64,000 nucleotides of DNA, taken from NCBI GenBank assembly GCA_018435055.1, contig JAHDOA010000018.1, forward strand, positions 1 through 64,000, in the 5' to 3' direction. The notes beneath the pieces are model-generated. The model made no database searches. It was not told where the DNA came from and saw only the letters and a list, made by a program, of their open reading frames with translations. Positions 26,283 to 34,252 of this stretch are shown here, piece by piece. This stretch comes from Pelotomaculum sp. GTDB taxonomy: Bacteria > Bacillota > Desulfotomaculia > Desulfotomaculales > Pelotomaculaceae. Within the stretch, counting starts at the first letter, position 1, and every line of letters begins with the position of its first letter. A program made the position numbers and the translations under genes.

Positions 26283-26432
26283 TTATGATTTCATTTTAAA
26301 GGTTTCACATTTAGTCTGATCGGAAGTATTAGCTGTGCCGGTGTTGTTGTGATCCACCTGGATCATAGGCGCGTGACACTCAATAGCGTTATTCCACTGG
26401 CATTCAGTAACCGAACATTTAATATGGGGCAA
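26283..26432 (-). CDS. DUF1540 small cysteine protein, 49 aa
   Basis: GGGAGGTGAT precedes a TTG start at 26432; a nearby ATG in another frame stops after five codons. The product has the DUF1540 pattern of four spaced cysteines: IKCSVTECQWNN, AIECHAP and KCETFK. The domain is common in spore-forming Firmicutes and probably binds a metal ion; its function is unknown. The pattern is distinctive enough to be confident despite the size. Confidence 0.82.
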   Translation of the reverse strand: MPHIKCSVTECQWNNAIECHAPMIQVDHNNTGTANTSDQTKCETFKMKS

Positions 26433-26604
26433 ACATATCACCTCCCGCGATAGTTTTAATTATATTTTCCATATTTGATGGTTTTATACTTGCTGAGGGT
26501 AATGTTATAAGGTTAAGATATCTCTGATATAAAATATTAAGGGCAGGTGATTATATCTGGCAGGTTTAGGAAACGACGACAATAGAATTTCAGAACGTGA
26601 GGAA

Positions 26605-27222
26605 ATGGTAAAAGAACAGCTTGTTTTCAGGGGAATATGGAATGAAGCTGTGCGAAACAGCATGCTTGCCGTGCCGAGGCACCTGTTTGTGCCGGAAGCA
26701 TTGCGGGATTATGCATATTGTGATGGCCCTTTGTCCATTGGGGATGGACAAACTATCAGCCAGCCATATATTGTCGCCTATATGATTGAAGCACTGGCGC
26801 CCGGAAAGGACGATGTTGTCCTGGAAATCGGGACCGGCTCCGGATATGCGGCGGCTGTCCTATCCAGGCTGGTAGCCATGGTTTACACCATCGAACGCCT
26901 GTCGTCACAGGCAAAACGCGCCGATGACCTGTTAAAAAAACTGAATTACAAAAACATTGAGGTGATTACCGGAGACGGGACCAGAGGGTTGCCTGACAAA
27001 GCGCCTTTTGACGGGATCCTTGTTTCAGCCGGCGCTCCGGTTATGCCGAAATCTTTGCTGGAACAGCTCAAAATTGGAGGGAGGCTGGTCATTCCGGTGG
27101 GAACAAGGAATTCGCAAGAATTGCTGTTGATTAGCAAGGATAAGCATGGCGATATTAAGAAGCGAAATCTGGGGGCGGTCCGCTTTGTGCCTCTAATTGG
27201 CGATGAGGGCTGGGATAAATAA
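26605..27222 (+). CDS. pcm: Protein-L-isoaspartate O-methyltransferase
   Basis: Repairs isoaspartyl residues in aged proteins using SAM. From ATG 26605 it is 205 residues: VPRHLFVPEALRDYAY near 24, GQTISQPYIVAYM near 49 (substrate loop), SAM motif I VVLEIGTGSGYAAAVL near 72 and GDGTRGLPDKAPFDGILV near 116. ATG 26605 has no good ribosome site. The same frame is open upstream to 26557, where CTG sits behind GGCAGGTGAT; the extra 16 residues (..DDNRISEREE) look like the family's usual N-terminus. The true start may therefore be the CTG. Confidence 0.93.
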   Translation: MVKEQLVFRGIWNEAVRNSMLAVPRHLFVPEALRDYAYCDGPLSIGDGQTISQPYIVAYMIEALAPGKDDVVLEIGTGSGYAAAVLSRLVAMVYTIERLSSQAKRADDLLKKLNYKNIEVITGDGTRGLPDKAPFDGILVSAGAPVMPKSLLEQLKIGGRLVIPVGTRNSQELLLISKDKHGDIKKRNLGAVRFVPLIGDEGWDK

Positions 27223-27247
27223 TCTACCAAGACGCCGGCGTGCCAAG

Positions 27248-27276
27248 CGTGCCAAGGGGACGGTTCCGCTGACACG
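27248..27276. repeat. REP-like imperfect palindrome
   Basis: CGTGCCAAGGGGACGGTTCC, then GCTGACACG: the ends CGTGCCA/TGACACG pair imperfectly, and GGGGA/TTCC form an inner stem. Motifs of this kind (GGGGACGGTTC...) occur as dispersed repeats in Clostridia. Only one copy is seen in this window. Confidence 0.45.
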
Positions 27277-27457
27277 GTAACTCCCAATTTAATATGGGTG
27301 ATCGGTTATGTTCGCCTGATGTACTTCCTAAATAATGCGTTGGTGTTCGCCGCCTTGACATTTTATGTATGTCAGGGTGTGTAAAACAAAGGGATAAAGC
27401 TCCGTTCCCGGGGTACTATATACTTATGTTCATCATTATTAAGGAGGAACCCGGGAA

Positions 27458-27664
27458 ATGACAGTTTCGACTCAGTTAAAACAAACAGTAGCCAGCTTGA
27501 AAAGCGCCCAGGGAAATTTAGAGGCATTTGCTTTGCAGACACAAAACCAGCAGGCAAAACAACTTTTCACTAACTCGGCCCAGCAGGCTAAGGCAATTGT
27601 TGACTCTCTTGAACAAAGAGTCAGTCAGATTGAAGGTGAAGAGCCTCAGTATAAAGGTTTTTAA
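27458..27664 (+). CDS. DUF1657 protein, first copy
   Basis: AGGAGG precedes ATG 27458. A 68-residue, mostly helical protein: TVSTQLKQTVASLKSAQGNL, AKQLFTNSAQQAKAIVDSLE, ending in EEPQYKGF. DUF1657 proteins accompany SpoVA2-type operons in spore formers; biochemical role unknown. A terminator separates it from the second copy, so it may be expressed mainly as a short transcript. It shares the C-terminal EEPQYKGF exactly with that copy. Confidence 0.9.
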   Translation: MTVSTQLKQTVASLKSAQGNLEAFALQTQNQQAKQLFTNSAQQAKAIVDSLEQRVSQIEGEEPQYKGF

Positions 27665-27686
27665 TTTGCCGCGAGGCTCCGCCCGG

Positions 27687-27717
27687 AAACCGGATCACTA
27701 GATCCGGTTTTGGTTTT
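27687..27717 (+). terminator. Terminator between DUF1657 copies
   Basis: AAACCGGATC-ACTA-GATCCGGTTT, then TGGTTTTT. Confidence 0.85.
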
Positions 27718-27783
27718 TCCTGTATATAAATTCATTTAGATATAAAGAATATTGTAAGCGAGAACGTGAAAGGATTAGTGAAT

Positions 27784-27990
27784 ATGACAATCAGCGCGCA
27801 GGTCAAGCAGACTCTGGCCAGTCTAAAGGGCGTTCAGGCCACATTAGAGACCTATGCTGTGACCGAGGAAAACTCCGCAGGAAAAGAGATACTGAGCCGT
27901 AATGCGCAAAAGATTGCAGCCGTGATCAAGGACATGGAGAAGAGAATCGCAGTTTTAGAGTTTGAGGAGCCGCAGTACAAAGGTTTCTAG
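27784..27990 (+). CDS. DUF1657 protein, second copy
   Basis: A 68-residue paralogue of the preceding gene (TISAQVKQTLASLKGVQATL, end EEPQYKGF). ATG 27784 sits nine bases after AAAGGA; a GTG six codons upstream is less likely. It begins the closely spaced run that continues with the YetF-like, SpoVAC, SpoVAD and SpoVAE genes, with gaps of 1-20 bases. The domain also occurs at the C-terminus of the next gene product, which suggests these proteins assemble together. Confidence 0.9.
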   Translation: MTISAQVKQTLASLKGVQATLETYAVTEENSAGKEILSRNAQKIAAVIKDMEKRIAVLEFEEPQYKGF

Positions 27991-28009
27991 CAATATTTTG
28001 AAAGGGTAA

Positions 28010-28876
28010 ATGCCAATGCCTGAATGGTTAAATGTCTTAATGCGTTCTGCGGGTTTATTTGTACTCACCTTGCTTCTGGCGCGTCTCATAGGTATAAGGC
28101 AAACTTCCCGGTTGACCTTTTTCGACCTGGTTACCAGCATTGTAATCGGGGTAACAGCCGCCGCTATTTCTTTGAACCTTGTCGTCAGTCCGGCCAATGG
28201 CCTTATCGCCCTGGCGGTTTGGACCGCGTTCCCGGCTTTGATTTATCTTCTGGCTATAAAGTATAAGGCAGTCAGAGACATTGTCCAGGGTAAGGAAACG
28301 GTCCTGATCAACCACGGTAAGGTGCTGGAAGATAAATTAATGAAAGCCCGTCTCACGTCCGAAGATTTGTTAAGCCAGCTGCGCAAGAAAAATGTATTCA
28401 ATTTTGCTGATGTAGAATTTGCTGTGCTTGAACCTACTGGCGAGGTAAGCGCGCTGCTCAAGAAAAACAGGCAGGCTGTTACTCCCAGGACTCTTGGTCT
28501 TGATGCCGGACAAGAGAGCGTGCCCCAGACGGTTATGCTTGACGGGATAATCATGGATGAGCCCCTCACGGCTATGGGACTGAACAGAAAATGGCTGCAT
28601 ACCGAACTGGAAAAGGTAGGTGTGGCGCCTGAAAACGTTTTCATCGCCCAGGTGGATTCATTGGGGCAACTCTACCTGGATTTATTCGATGATTCTATCC
28701 AGGTACCTAAACCCAAGACAAAAGAACTTGTGTGCGCGACCTTGAAAAAATGCCAGGCGGACTGTGAACTGTACGCTTTGGGAACGAAAAGAGCGGATGT
28801 TAAAAAAATGTATGCGAACTCTTCTGTAAAGCTGTTGGAAGTAATTCAGGATTTGGAACCTTTGCTGAAAAAATAA
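28010..28876 (+). CDS. YetF-like DUF421 membrane protein with DUF1657-like tail
   Basis: A 288-residue protein; AAAGGG lies five bases before ATG 28010. Three N-terminal membrane helices (~7-90) contain LLLARLIGIRQTSRLTFFD, the DUF421 signature. A soluble DUF421 domain follows (~95-220, including FADVEFAVLEPTGEVSAL). The end (~228-288, TKELVCATLKKCQADCEL ... NSSVKLLEVIQDLEP) is a DUF1657-like domain. This fusion is the YetF-type component of mobile spoVA2 operons linked in bacilli to high spore heat resistance. Probably sits in the inner spore membrane; molecular role unknown. Confidence 0.9.
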   Translation: MPMPEWLNVLMRSAGLFVLTLLLARLIGIRQTSRLTFFDLVTSIVIGVTAAAISLNLVVSPANGLIALAVWTAFPALIYLLAIKYKAVRDIVQGKETVLINHGKVLEDKLMKARLTSEDLLSQLRKKNVFNFADVEFAVLEPTGEVSALLKKNRQAVTPRTLGLDAGQESVPQTVMLDGIIMDEPLTAMGLNRKWLHTELEKVGVAPENVFIAQVDSLGQLYLDLFDDSIQVPKPKTKELVCATLKKCQADCELYALGTKRADVKKMYANSSVKLLEVIQDLEPLLKK

Positions 28877-28879
28877 GGG

Positions 28880-29371
28880 GTGAAGCAGGAAGTGTCAAAT
28901 CAGAAAAAGAAAAAGATGACTCCCATACAACAGGAATACCACTCTTTTGCCAAAACGAGAGAACCCCGCAGGCCAGTGCTGCTAAATGTGATAAAGGCCT
29001 TTTTAGTAGGCGGCACAATATGCCTCATTGGCCAGTTCGTCCAGGAATTTTTTCTTTGGAATTTTAATTTTACAGAAAAAACTGCAGGAGAGCCTACTGT
29101 GGCGGTAATGATTTTTCTGGCAGTAACGCTCACAGCCCTGGGTGTATATGATCATATTGCCCAGTGGGCGGGGGCCGGCACCGCGGTGCCTGTGACCGGG
29201 TTTGCGAATTCCATTGCGGCGGCGGCCATCGAACACCGCAGTGAAGGACTTGTGCTCGGCGTAGGCGCCAATATGTTCAAGCTGGCCGGTTCGGTAATTG
29301 TTTTTGGTGTTTTTGCCGCTTTTGTGATTGCCCTGATTAAAACAACTTTGGCTCTGCCGGGGGGGCCTTAG
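28880..29371 (+). CDS. spoVAC: Stage V sporulation protein AC
   Basis: A membrane protein of the channel that moves dipicolinic acid into the forespore and out at germination. 163 residues, GTG 28880 (GTG 28892 is an alternative with better ribosome-site spacing). A charged N-terminus (KKKKMTPIQQEYHSF) precedes hydrophobic segments with AFLVGGTICLIGQFVQEFF near 45-63 and AGAGTAVPVTGFANSIAAAA near 97-116, the SpoVAC/AE signature. It is followed one base later by spoVAD, so the two are co-translated. Confidence 0.93.
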   Translation: MKQEVSNQKKKKMTPIQQEYHSFAKTREPRRPVLLNVIKAFLVGGTICLIGQFVQEFFLWNFNFTEKTAGEPTVAVMIFLAVTLTALGVYDHIAQWAGAGTAVPVTGFANSIAAAAIEHRSEGLVLGVGANMFKLAGSVIVFGVFAAFVIALIKTTLALPGGP

Positions 29372-29372
29372 T

Positions 29373-30383
29373 ATGCTGCAAGGACACCAGACCTGGGTTT
29401 TCCCCAATAAACCGGCGATTATCTCCACGGCGGCCGTCGGCGGGCCCTTTGAGGCAAAGGGCCCGCTGGCGGAAGATTTCGATCTTCTGCACGAAGACCT
29501 GTGGCTTGGTCAGGACAGCTACGAAAAAGCAGAAAAAAAGATGTTGGAAGAAGCTTGTGAAACAGCCGTCAAAAAGGCCGGCCTGCAAAAACAGGACGTC
29601 CAGTTTTTTCTGAGCGGCGACCTGTTGGACCAGATTATTACCAGCAGCTTTACCGCCAGGACTTTAAACGTGCCTTTTATAGGTTTATACGGCGCCTGTT
29701 CAAGTTCCATGGAGAGTCTTAGCCTGGGCAGTCTGATAGTAGACAGCGGATCCGGCAATTATGTCCTCTGCGGCGCCTCCAGCCACAATGCGACAGCTGA
29801 AAGGCAATACAGGTACCCGACCGAATATGGATCACAAAAACCCCCCACCGCCCAGTGGACGGTGACAGGCGCCGGTGTTGCCCTGCTAGGCGCAAAAGGA
29901 AGCGGCCCAAAGGTCACTTCCGCTACTATCGGCAGGGTGGTGGATATGGGGGTGACCGACCCTTTTAATATGGGGAGCGCCATGGCGCCGGCCGCTGTGG
30001 ATACTATTACTGCTCATTTCAGAGACTTGCGGATTTCACCCCGGGATTACGATCTTATTGCTACCGGGGACCTGGGGCGGGTAGGGCACAGAATTGCCTC
30101 CGATTTGTTAAAAAATTGCGGCCTGGGCATACCAGAGGGTATATTCACAGACTGCGGCGTGCTTATATACCATGAAAATCAACCTGCGGTACTGGCCGGA
30201 GGCAGCGGTTGCGGATGTTCGGCCACCGTTGCCTACGGGCATATATTGAACAGGATGAAAAAGGGAGAATTAAAGAAGGTTTTGCTGGTAGCTACCGGGG
30301 CGCTTCTTTCACCCTTATCGTACCAGCAGAAGGAAAGTATACCCGGCATAGCTCATGCGGTATCAATAGAGTACGACTGTTAG
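29373..30383 (+). CDS. spoVAD: Stage V sporulation protein AD
   Basis: A soluble, thiolase-fold SpoVA subunit that binds dipicolinic acid. 336 residues, the usual length. Family marks: [20 protein letters not shown] at the start, [17 protein letters not shown] near 105-122 (the former thiolase-cysteine region), [19 protein letters not shown] near 132-150 and [13 protein letters not shown] near 276. It is located between spoVAC and spoVAE as in known operons. Confidence 0.95.
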   Translation: MLQGHQTWVFPNKPAIISTAAVGGPFEAKGPLAEDFDLLHEDLWLGQDSYEKAEKKMLEEACETAVKKAGLQKQDVQFFLSGDLLDQIITSSFTARTLNVPFIGLYGACSSSMESLSLGSLIVDSGSGNYVLCGASSHNATAERQYRYPTEYGSQKPPTAQWTVTGAGVALLGAKGSGPKVTSATIGRVVDMGVTDPFNMGSAMAPAAVDTITAHFRDLRISPRDYDLIATGDLGRVGHRIASDLLKNCGLGIPEGIFTDCGVLIYHENQPAVLAGGSGCGCSATVAYGHILNRMKKGELKKVLLVATGALLSPLSYQQKESIPGIAHAVSIEYDC

Positions 30384-30397
30384 GAGTGATTTGGCAA

Positions 30398-30751
30398 GTG
30401 GAAGCATTTTTTTGGGCTTTTGTTGTCGGGGGGCTTATCTGTGTTATTGGACAGTTATTAATGGATGTGGGGAAATTTACCCCCGCTCATACCATGAGTA
30501 TCCTCGTCGTGAGCGGCGCCATTTTAGACGGCCTGGGTCTTTATGAACCCCTCATAGACTTCGCTGGCGCCGGCGCCACCGTCCCGATAACCAGTTTTGG
30601 CAACTCCCTGGTGCACGGCGCCCTGAAGGAGGCGGAAACAACAGGTATAATCGGCATATTGACGGGAATATTTGAGGTTACCAGCGCCGGTATATCTGCC
30701 GCTATTATTTTTGGATTTATCGCAGCGCTTCTGTTTAAGCCAAAAGGATAG
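30398..30751 (+). CDS. spoVAE: Stage V sporulation protein AE
   Basis: A small channel subunit of the SpoVA complex, 117 residues from GTG 30398; GTG 30386 in frame lies inside the ribosome site AGGAGTGAT, so the later start is preferred. Hydrophobic segments include [20 protein letters not shown] (~5-24) and the shared motif [20 protein letters not shown] (~52-71), homologous to the SpoVAC motif. The end [14 protein letters not shown] is typical. Belongs to the SpoVAEb type. Confidence 0.93.
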   Translation: MEAFFWAFVVGGLICVIGQLLMDVGKFTPAHTMSILVVSGAILDGLGLYEPLIDFAGAGATVPITSFGNSLVHGALKEAETTGIIGILTGIFEVTSAGISAAIIFGFIAALLFKPKG

Positions 30752-30762
30752 AAGGTGATTAA

Positions 30763-31203
30763 GTGAGATTCAAAGTGTCAGTTCTTGTCATGCTAATTTT
30801 CTTTTTGATGGCGGGCTGCGACGCGCAGTTCTCTCCTGTTAAAAAACAGTCGCAGCAGCAGGTAAGCCAGGAAGAAATAGTGATCAATCGTGAAATTGCA
30901 GAAACAGCAAAACAGAAGGCTGGAGCCGTAAAAGGCGTTAAAGGGGTGACAGCCGCAGCTATAAACAGGGATTTGTCTGTGGCGATAAAAGTGAGCGGCT
31001 TTGCCAGGCTGCGCTTGAAACCCATTAGAGAACAGGTCCATGATGCGGTAAAAGAAATTGACAGAGACTATAACGTCTATGTAACGTCCGACAAAAAACT
31101 CTTTATGCGGCTACAGCAGATTGAACAACAAACGGAACAAGTCCAGGGGGAACCCCTGGAGGATATTGGCAGTGAGTTTAAGGCGATTAATAAGGATATG
31201 TAA
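30763..31203 (+). CDS. YhcN/YlaJ-type sporulation lipoprotein
   Basis: A 146-residue lipoprotein, GTG 30763 after GAAGGTGAT. Signal peptide with lipobox LMAGC, predicting a lipid-anchored Cys23. The rest matches the YhcN/YlaJ family (INREIAETAKQKAGAVKGVKGVTAAA, then KPIREQVHDAVKEID, VYVTSDKKLFMRL), found in the spore inner membrane. Last gene of the spoVA-type operon, as expected for spoVA2mob-like clusters. Its stop is two bases from the stop of the convergent S-layer-homology gene, leaving no room for a terminator. Confidence 0.9.
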   Translation: MRFKVSVLVMLIFFLMAGCDAQFSPVKKQSQQQVSQEEIVINREIAETAKQKAGAVKGVKGVTAAAINRDLSVAIKVSGFARLRLKPIREQVHDAVKEIDRDYNVYVTSDKKLFMRLQQIEQQTEQVQGEPLEDIGSEFKAINKDM

Positions 31204-31205
31204 TA

Positions 31206-32681
31206 CTACTGGACTTTTATTTCCAGCGGTATTTCATCATCAATTTCCCCCGGATAAGGATCCAGATAGCTAATTTGCACTTTGTCGCCAGCCTGCGCGT
31301 CCCCTCTGCTAAAACCTTCTTTATCAACCACCCGGGCGCGGTCGTAATAGTTGAACCAGCCAGGCTTGTCACCGGAGGACTTGCCTTCCAAATACAGGCG
31401 CCTTTCGTCAAACCTTTCTATTTTCCCGGAAATGTTTTTCACCTCAAGCACAGTGGCTTTTATGATTTGACCGTTAGCTAGATGCACGTCCAAAAAAGCG
31501 CCGGGCTTGAGGGAGGTAAAACTCTGCAAAACATCATTTTTATACAAAACCGCCTCCCAGCTCAGGGGCAGGAGCCTGTCTTTGCAGTTCAAGTCGCTGA
31601 GCGCCAGTAAATTTTCTTTGCCCAAGGCCAGCGATTTCACCGAGCCCCTGATTGTTTCCGTAGCCAGAGCGGTTTCCTTGCGCTGAAGCAGGTTTACCCA
31701 GAGGACATGTTTGCTTTTGTCCAGAATAATTTCCGCACGCCAGCCCGCCGCCTGCTCAAGGGACCGCTCGCCGCCGCTTCCGCAACAATAAACATTTGGG
31801 GCCACCTTGAATTTCTGCGTCCCGGCCGGAGTAATTAATTCAAGTTCCCCGACCCCCTTTGAGGTGTTTATGCCGGAAATCAACCCTATATAACGTCGCC
31901 CTTCAGCCATCTTTATCCAGCCCCGGTCAGCCAGCCCGCTGATGATCACCGCCGCTTCGGCCCGGGTAAGGCAGTCCAGCGGGCGGAAAGAACCGTCCGG
32001 ATAGCCGGACATAACGCCGGCAGCGGCCAAAGCCCTGAGACATGCCCTGTCAGCCGGCGGCGCCTGGGCTTCATCAGTAAAAGCTTTATCAGCGGAGAAG
32101 CCGGCGGCGGTTTCCACATTTCTATCCGCCTCCCCTCCGGGCGCGGGCAACGGCGGCAGCAGATAAAGCACATGGGCCAGCAGCCTGGCCGCCTCAAGCC
32201 GGGTTGCGGGGGCGTCAAAATCATAAGTGTTCGCATTGTCAAACCGCAAAAACCCTTTATCCACAGCCAGGTCAAGATACTGCTGACCCCATGGCGCCCC
32301 GGGTGTGGCTGAGAGGTCCGCCCTGGCGCCGGTCGCCGGGCGGCCGGAAGAAGAACGCGCCTTGGCCAACTGTTCCGCCTCCGCCTCAAAACCGCCCGAC
32401 CTCATAAACAAAGCCAGGGTTTCCAGCCGGCTAATCTGTTGATCGGGCTTAAAAGTGTGGTCCGGGTGACCTTTAACCGCGTCCAGGGCAGCCAGCCTTA
32501 TAATGTGGCTGCGTGCCCAGTGTCCCTGCAGATCGTTAAAAAAAACCGTATTCGCGGACGGCGCCGCCGCCGCTACAAAAAAAGGACGCAAAAAAACAAT
32601 CGTCGGCAGCGCCAGTAAAAACAGCGCCGGAAGTAGCCGCGTTCTAAAAAATATTATTTGTCGCGCTGCTTTTTTATTCAT
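31206..32681 (-). CDS. Exported S-layer homology (SLH) domain protein
   Basis: A 491-residue surface protein. CAGGAGG precedes ATG 32681, and this site overlaps the stop of the upstream gene. The signal peptide ends near residue 42. Three SLH repeats occupy ~48-255: NDLQGHWARSHIIRLAALDAV, then a second with WGQQYLDLAVDKGFL, and a third with AFTDEAQAPPADRACLRAL and MSGYPDGSFRPLDCLTRAE. They bind pyruvylated cell-wall polymer. The C-terminal half (~275-491) is beta-rich with repeated VKSLALGKENLLAL / AVLYKNDVLQSFTSL units and is not recognised. Co-transcribed with the beta-propeller gene; probably displayed together on the cell surface. Confidence 0.88.
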   Translation of the reverse strand: MNKKAARQIIFFRTRLLPALFLLALPTIVFLRPFFVAAAAPSANTVFFNDLQGHWARSHIIRLAALDAVKGHPDHTFKPDQQISRLETLALFMRSGGFEAEAEQLAKARSSSGRPATGARADLSATPGAPWGQQYLDLAVDKGFLRFDNANTYDFDAPATRLEAARLLAHVLYLLPPLPAPGGEADRNVETAAGFSADKAFTDEAQAPPADRACLRALAAAGVMSGYPDGSFRPLDCLTRAEAAVIISGLADRGWIKMAEGRRYIGLISGINTSKGVGELELITPAGTQKFKVAPNVYCCGSGGERSLEQAAGWRAEIILDKSKHVLWVNLLQRKETALATETIRGSVKSLALGKENLLALSDLNCKDRLLPLSWEAVLYKNDVLQSFTSLKPGAFLDVHLANGQIIKATVLEVKNISGKIERFDERRLYLEGKSSGDKPGWFNYYDRARVVDKEGFSRGDAQAGDKVQISYLDPYPGEIDDEIPLEIKVQ

Positions 32682-32685
32682 TCTA

Positions 32686-33825
32686 TTATCCTCCTGAAGT
32701 AGCCCCTGTTTTAATCTTATACAAGCTTCCCTTATCTGTTGCCACATAGAGGACCCCGCCCGGTCCCGGCAGGGGCCGCCCCGTCACTTTACCGTCCAGG
32801 GGCAGGTCCCAATCCAGCCGCCCCTGGGGGGTCACCGCCAGCAAGCGACTGTCATCGGCGCCCAGGTAAACCCGCCGGCTGTTTTCATCGACAGCCGGAC
32901 ATGACACCGCTTTATAAAGCGGTGTACTCCATATCTTGGATCCGTTGGCCAAATCCAGCGCAAACAGCTCATTGCCGGCGCAAAAATAAAGCTGTCCGTG
33001 CCCGGAGAGCGTGGGCGCCGTCAGATCATTGCGATTGATAGAATAACTCCAGCGGGGGTTGCCGTCCCCCGTACTGTCAAAGGAGTAGACTATTCCCCGG
33101 GTTAAACGTTCAATTTTGCCGGGATTCACGGTGACATAAAGCCGCCCGTCAAGGCCGGTCGCCAGGTTTACTGTTTTTATATCCCCCAGCCAGTAGCGCC
33201 AGAGGATTTTCCCTTCCCCGCTTACCGCCAGGAGGCTATAGCCCTGGCCCTTTTTGCCGGTGACCACAAAGACAGCCTGGCTGTTGCCGGCGCAGGCCAG
33301 GATTTCCCGTTTATCCGCTATCTGGGTGCGGTTCGCGTCCTGGCTATCATACTGCTGCATCAGCCACTGGTAGCCACCTTCCGTGTCAAGGGCGTACAGG
33401 CCCGATGGCAAAGGCAGGTACAACAGGTTGCCGGGGCCGAAAGTAATCATGGCGCTATTGCTCTTATCCCCATACACAGCAAAATTCCAACCGCTGCTTC
33501 CGTTTAACTTGACCTCCTGGATAGACGAGCCGCCTGGAAAGAAAATGGACCCCCGCCCGTCAAAAACCGGCTGGCCCGTTTTACCGCCGGCCGGAATGGC
33601 AGCCTCCCATAATTTCCGGCCCTGGCCATCCAACGCTATCAGTTTGTTCCCCGACGGCAGGTAAAACAGCCCATTGGGTCCCAGAATAAGATCGGTCGCT
33701 TTGCCCAGGCGCGCAGTTTGCCAGACTACCACAGGGCGAGTTTCGCCGTACCCATCGGCGCGGCTCGCTGCGGCGGCCAGTAAAAAAAACACGGTCAAAA
33801 AAGATATAAATATTTTTCGGCACAT
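32686..33825 (-). CDS. Exported PQQ-like beta-propeller protein
   Basis: A 379-residue protein with signal peptide (MCRKIFISFLTVFFLLAAAA). The rest is a series of PQQ-like blades with the recurring pattern LIALDGQGRKLWEA, LYALDTEGGYQWLM, LLAVSGEGKILWRY, LFALDLANGSKIWS and LLAVTPQGRLDWDL, seven or so repeats. These fold as a propeller; without a dehydrogenase partner, a binding or structural role is more likely than PQQ chemistry. CAGGAGATG precedes ATG 33825. First gene of a two-gene unit; its stop overlaps the ribosome site of the SLH gene. Confidence 0.87.
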   Translation of the reverse strand: MCRKIFISFLTVFFLLAAAASRADGYGETRPVVVWQTARLGKATDLILGPNGLFYLPSGNKLIALDGQGRKLWEAAIPAGGKTGQPVFDGRGSIFFPGGSSIQEVKLNGSSGWNFAVYGDKSNSAMITFGPGNLLYLPLPSGLYALDTEGGYQWLMQQYDSQDANRTQIADKREILACAGNSQAVFVVTGKKGQGYSLLAVSGEGKILWRYWLGDIKTVNLATGLDGRLYVTVNPGKIERLTRGIVYSFDSTGDGNPRWSYSINRNDLTAPTLSGHGQLYFCAGNELFALDLANGSKIWSTPLYKAVSCPAVDENSRRVYLGADDSRLLAVTPQGRLDWDLPLDGKVTGRPLPGPGGVLYVATDKGSLYKIKTGATSGG

Positions 33826-34021
33826 TTATTTCATCTCCTGGCAGTATAGCCAACAAATATAATTTTTGGCGATTAAACTATCGCTCCCTTTATTTATATC
33901 GGTCTTCAAGGCGCATAGCTTAATGAAAATCTAAAAGATTTACAGTGATTTTAGATCCGAATCCGAAGCTGGCTTCCAGTATTCGTTCGGTTCTGGCACA
34001 AGGCGGCCTGTTTCCTAAAAG

Positions 34022-34050
34022 CAAAAAGGACAGGTTCCCAAAACCTGTCC
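34022..34050 (-). terminator. Terminator of tRNA-Sec
   Basis: Read on the minus strand: GGACAGGTT, loop, AACCTGTCC, then TTTTTGCTTTT. It begins 26 bases after the tRNA-Sec CCA. Confidence 0.9.
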
Positions 34051-34075
34051 GGAAGAATAAATCTGTCTAAACTAC

Positions 34076-34173
34076 TGGCGGGAGTGCGTGGGAATCGAAC
34101 CCACCCAGGACAGGAGCGCTGCCCCGCGACTGGTTTTGAAGACCAGGAGCGCCACCAGGCGCCATCCACCCCC
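34076..34173 (-). tRNA. selC: tRNA-Sec (anticodon TCA)
   Basis: A 98-base tRNA read 5' to 3' on the minus strand from 34173. Anticodon stem-loop CTGGT-CTTCAAA-ACCAG gives TCA, decoding UGA. The variable arm is long (CGCGGGGCAGCGCTCCTGTCCTGG region), the T-loop is GGGTTCGATTCCC and the 3' end CCCGCCA is encoded. An extended acceptor plus long variable arm and UCA anticodon identify selenocysteine tRNA. Pairing at the eighth acceptor position appears to be G-G, unusual. Works with selA and selB at 12.2-15.5 kb. Confidence 0.96.
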
Positions 34174-34252
34174 ATATTAATCCCTTAACGATATCATATT
34201 ATATTAGTATTCCGGCCAAAAATCAAGTTTTCAAGTAGCAACGGCTTCCTGT

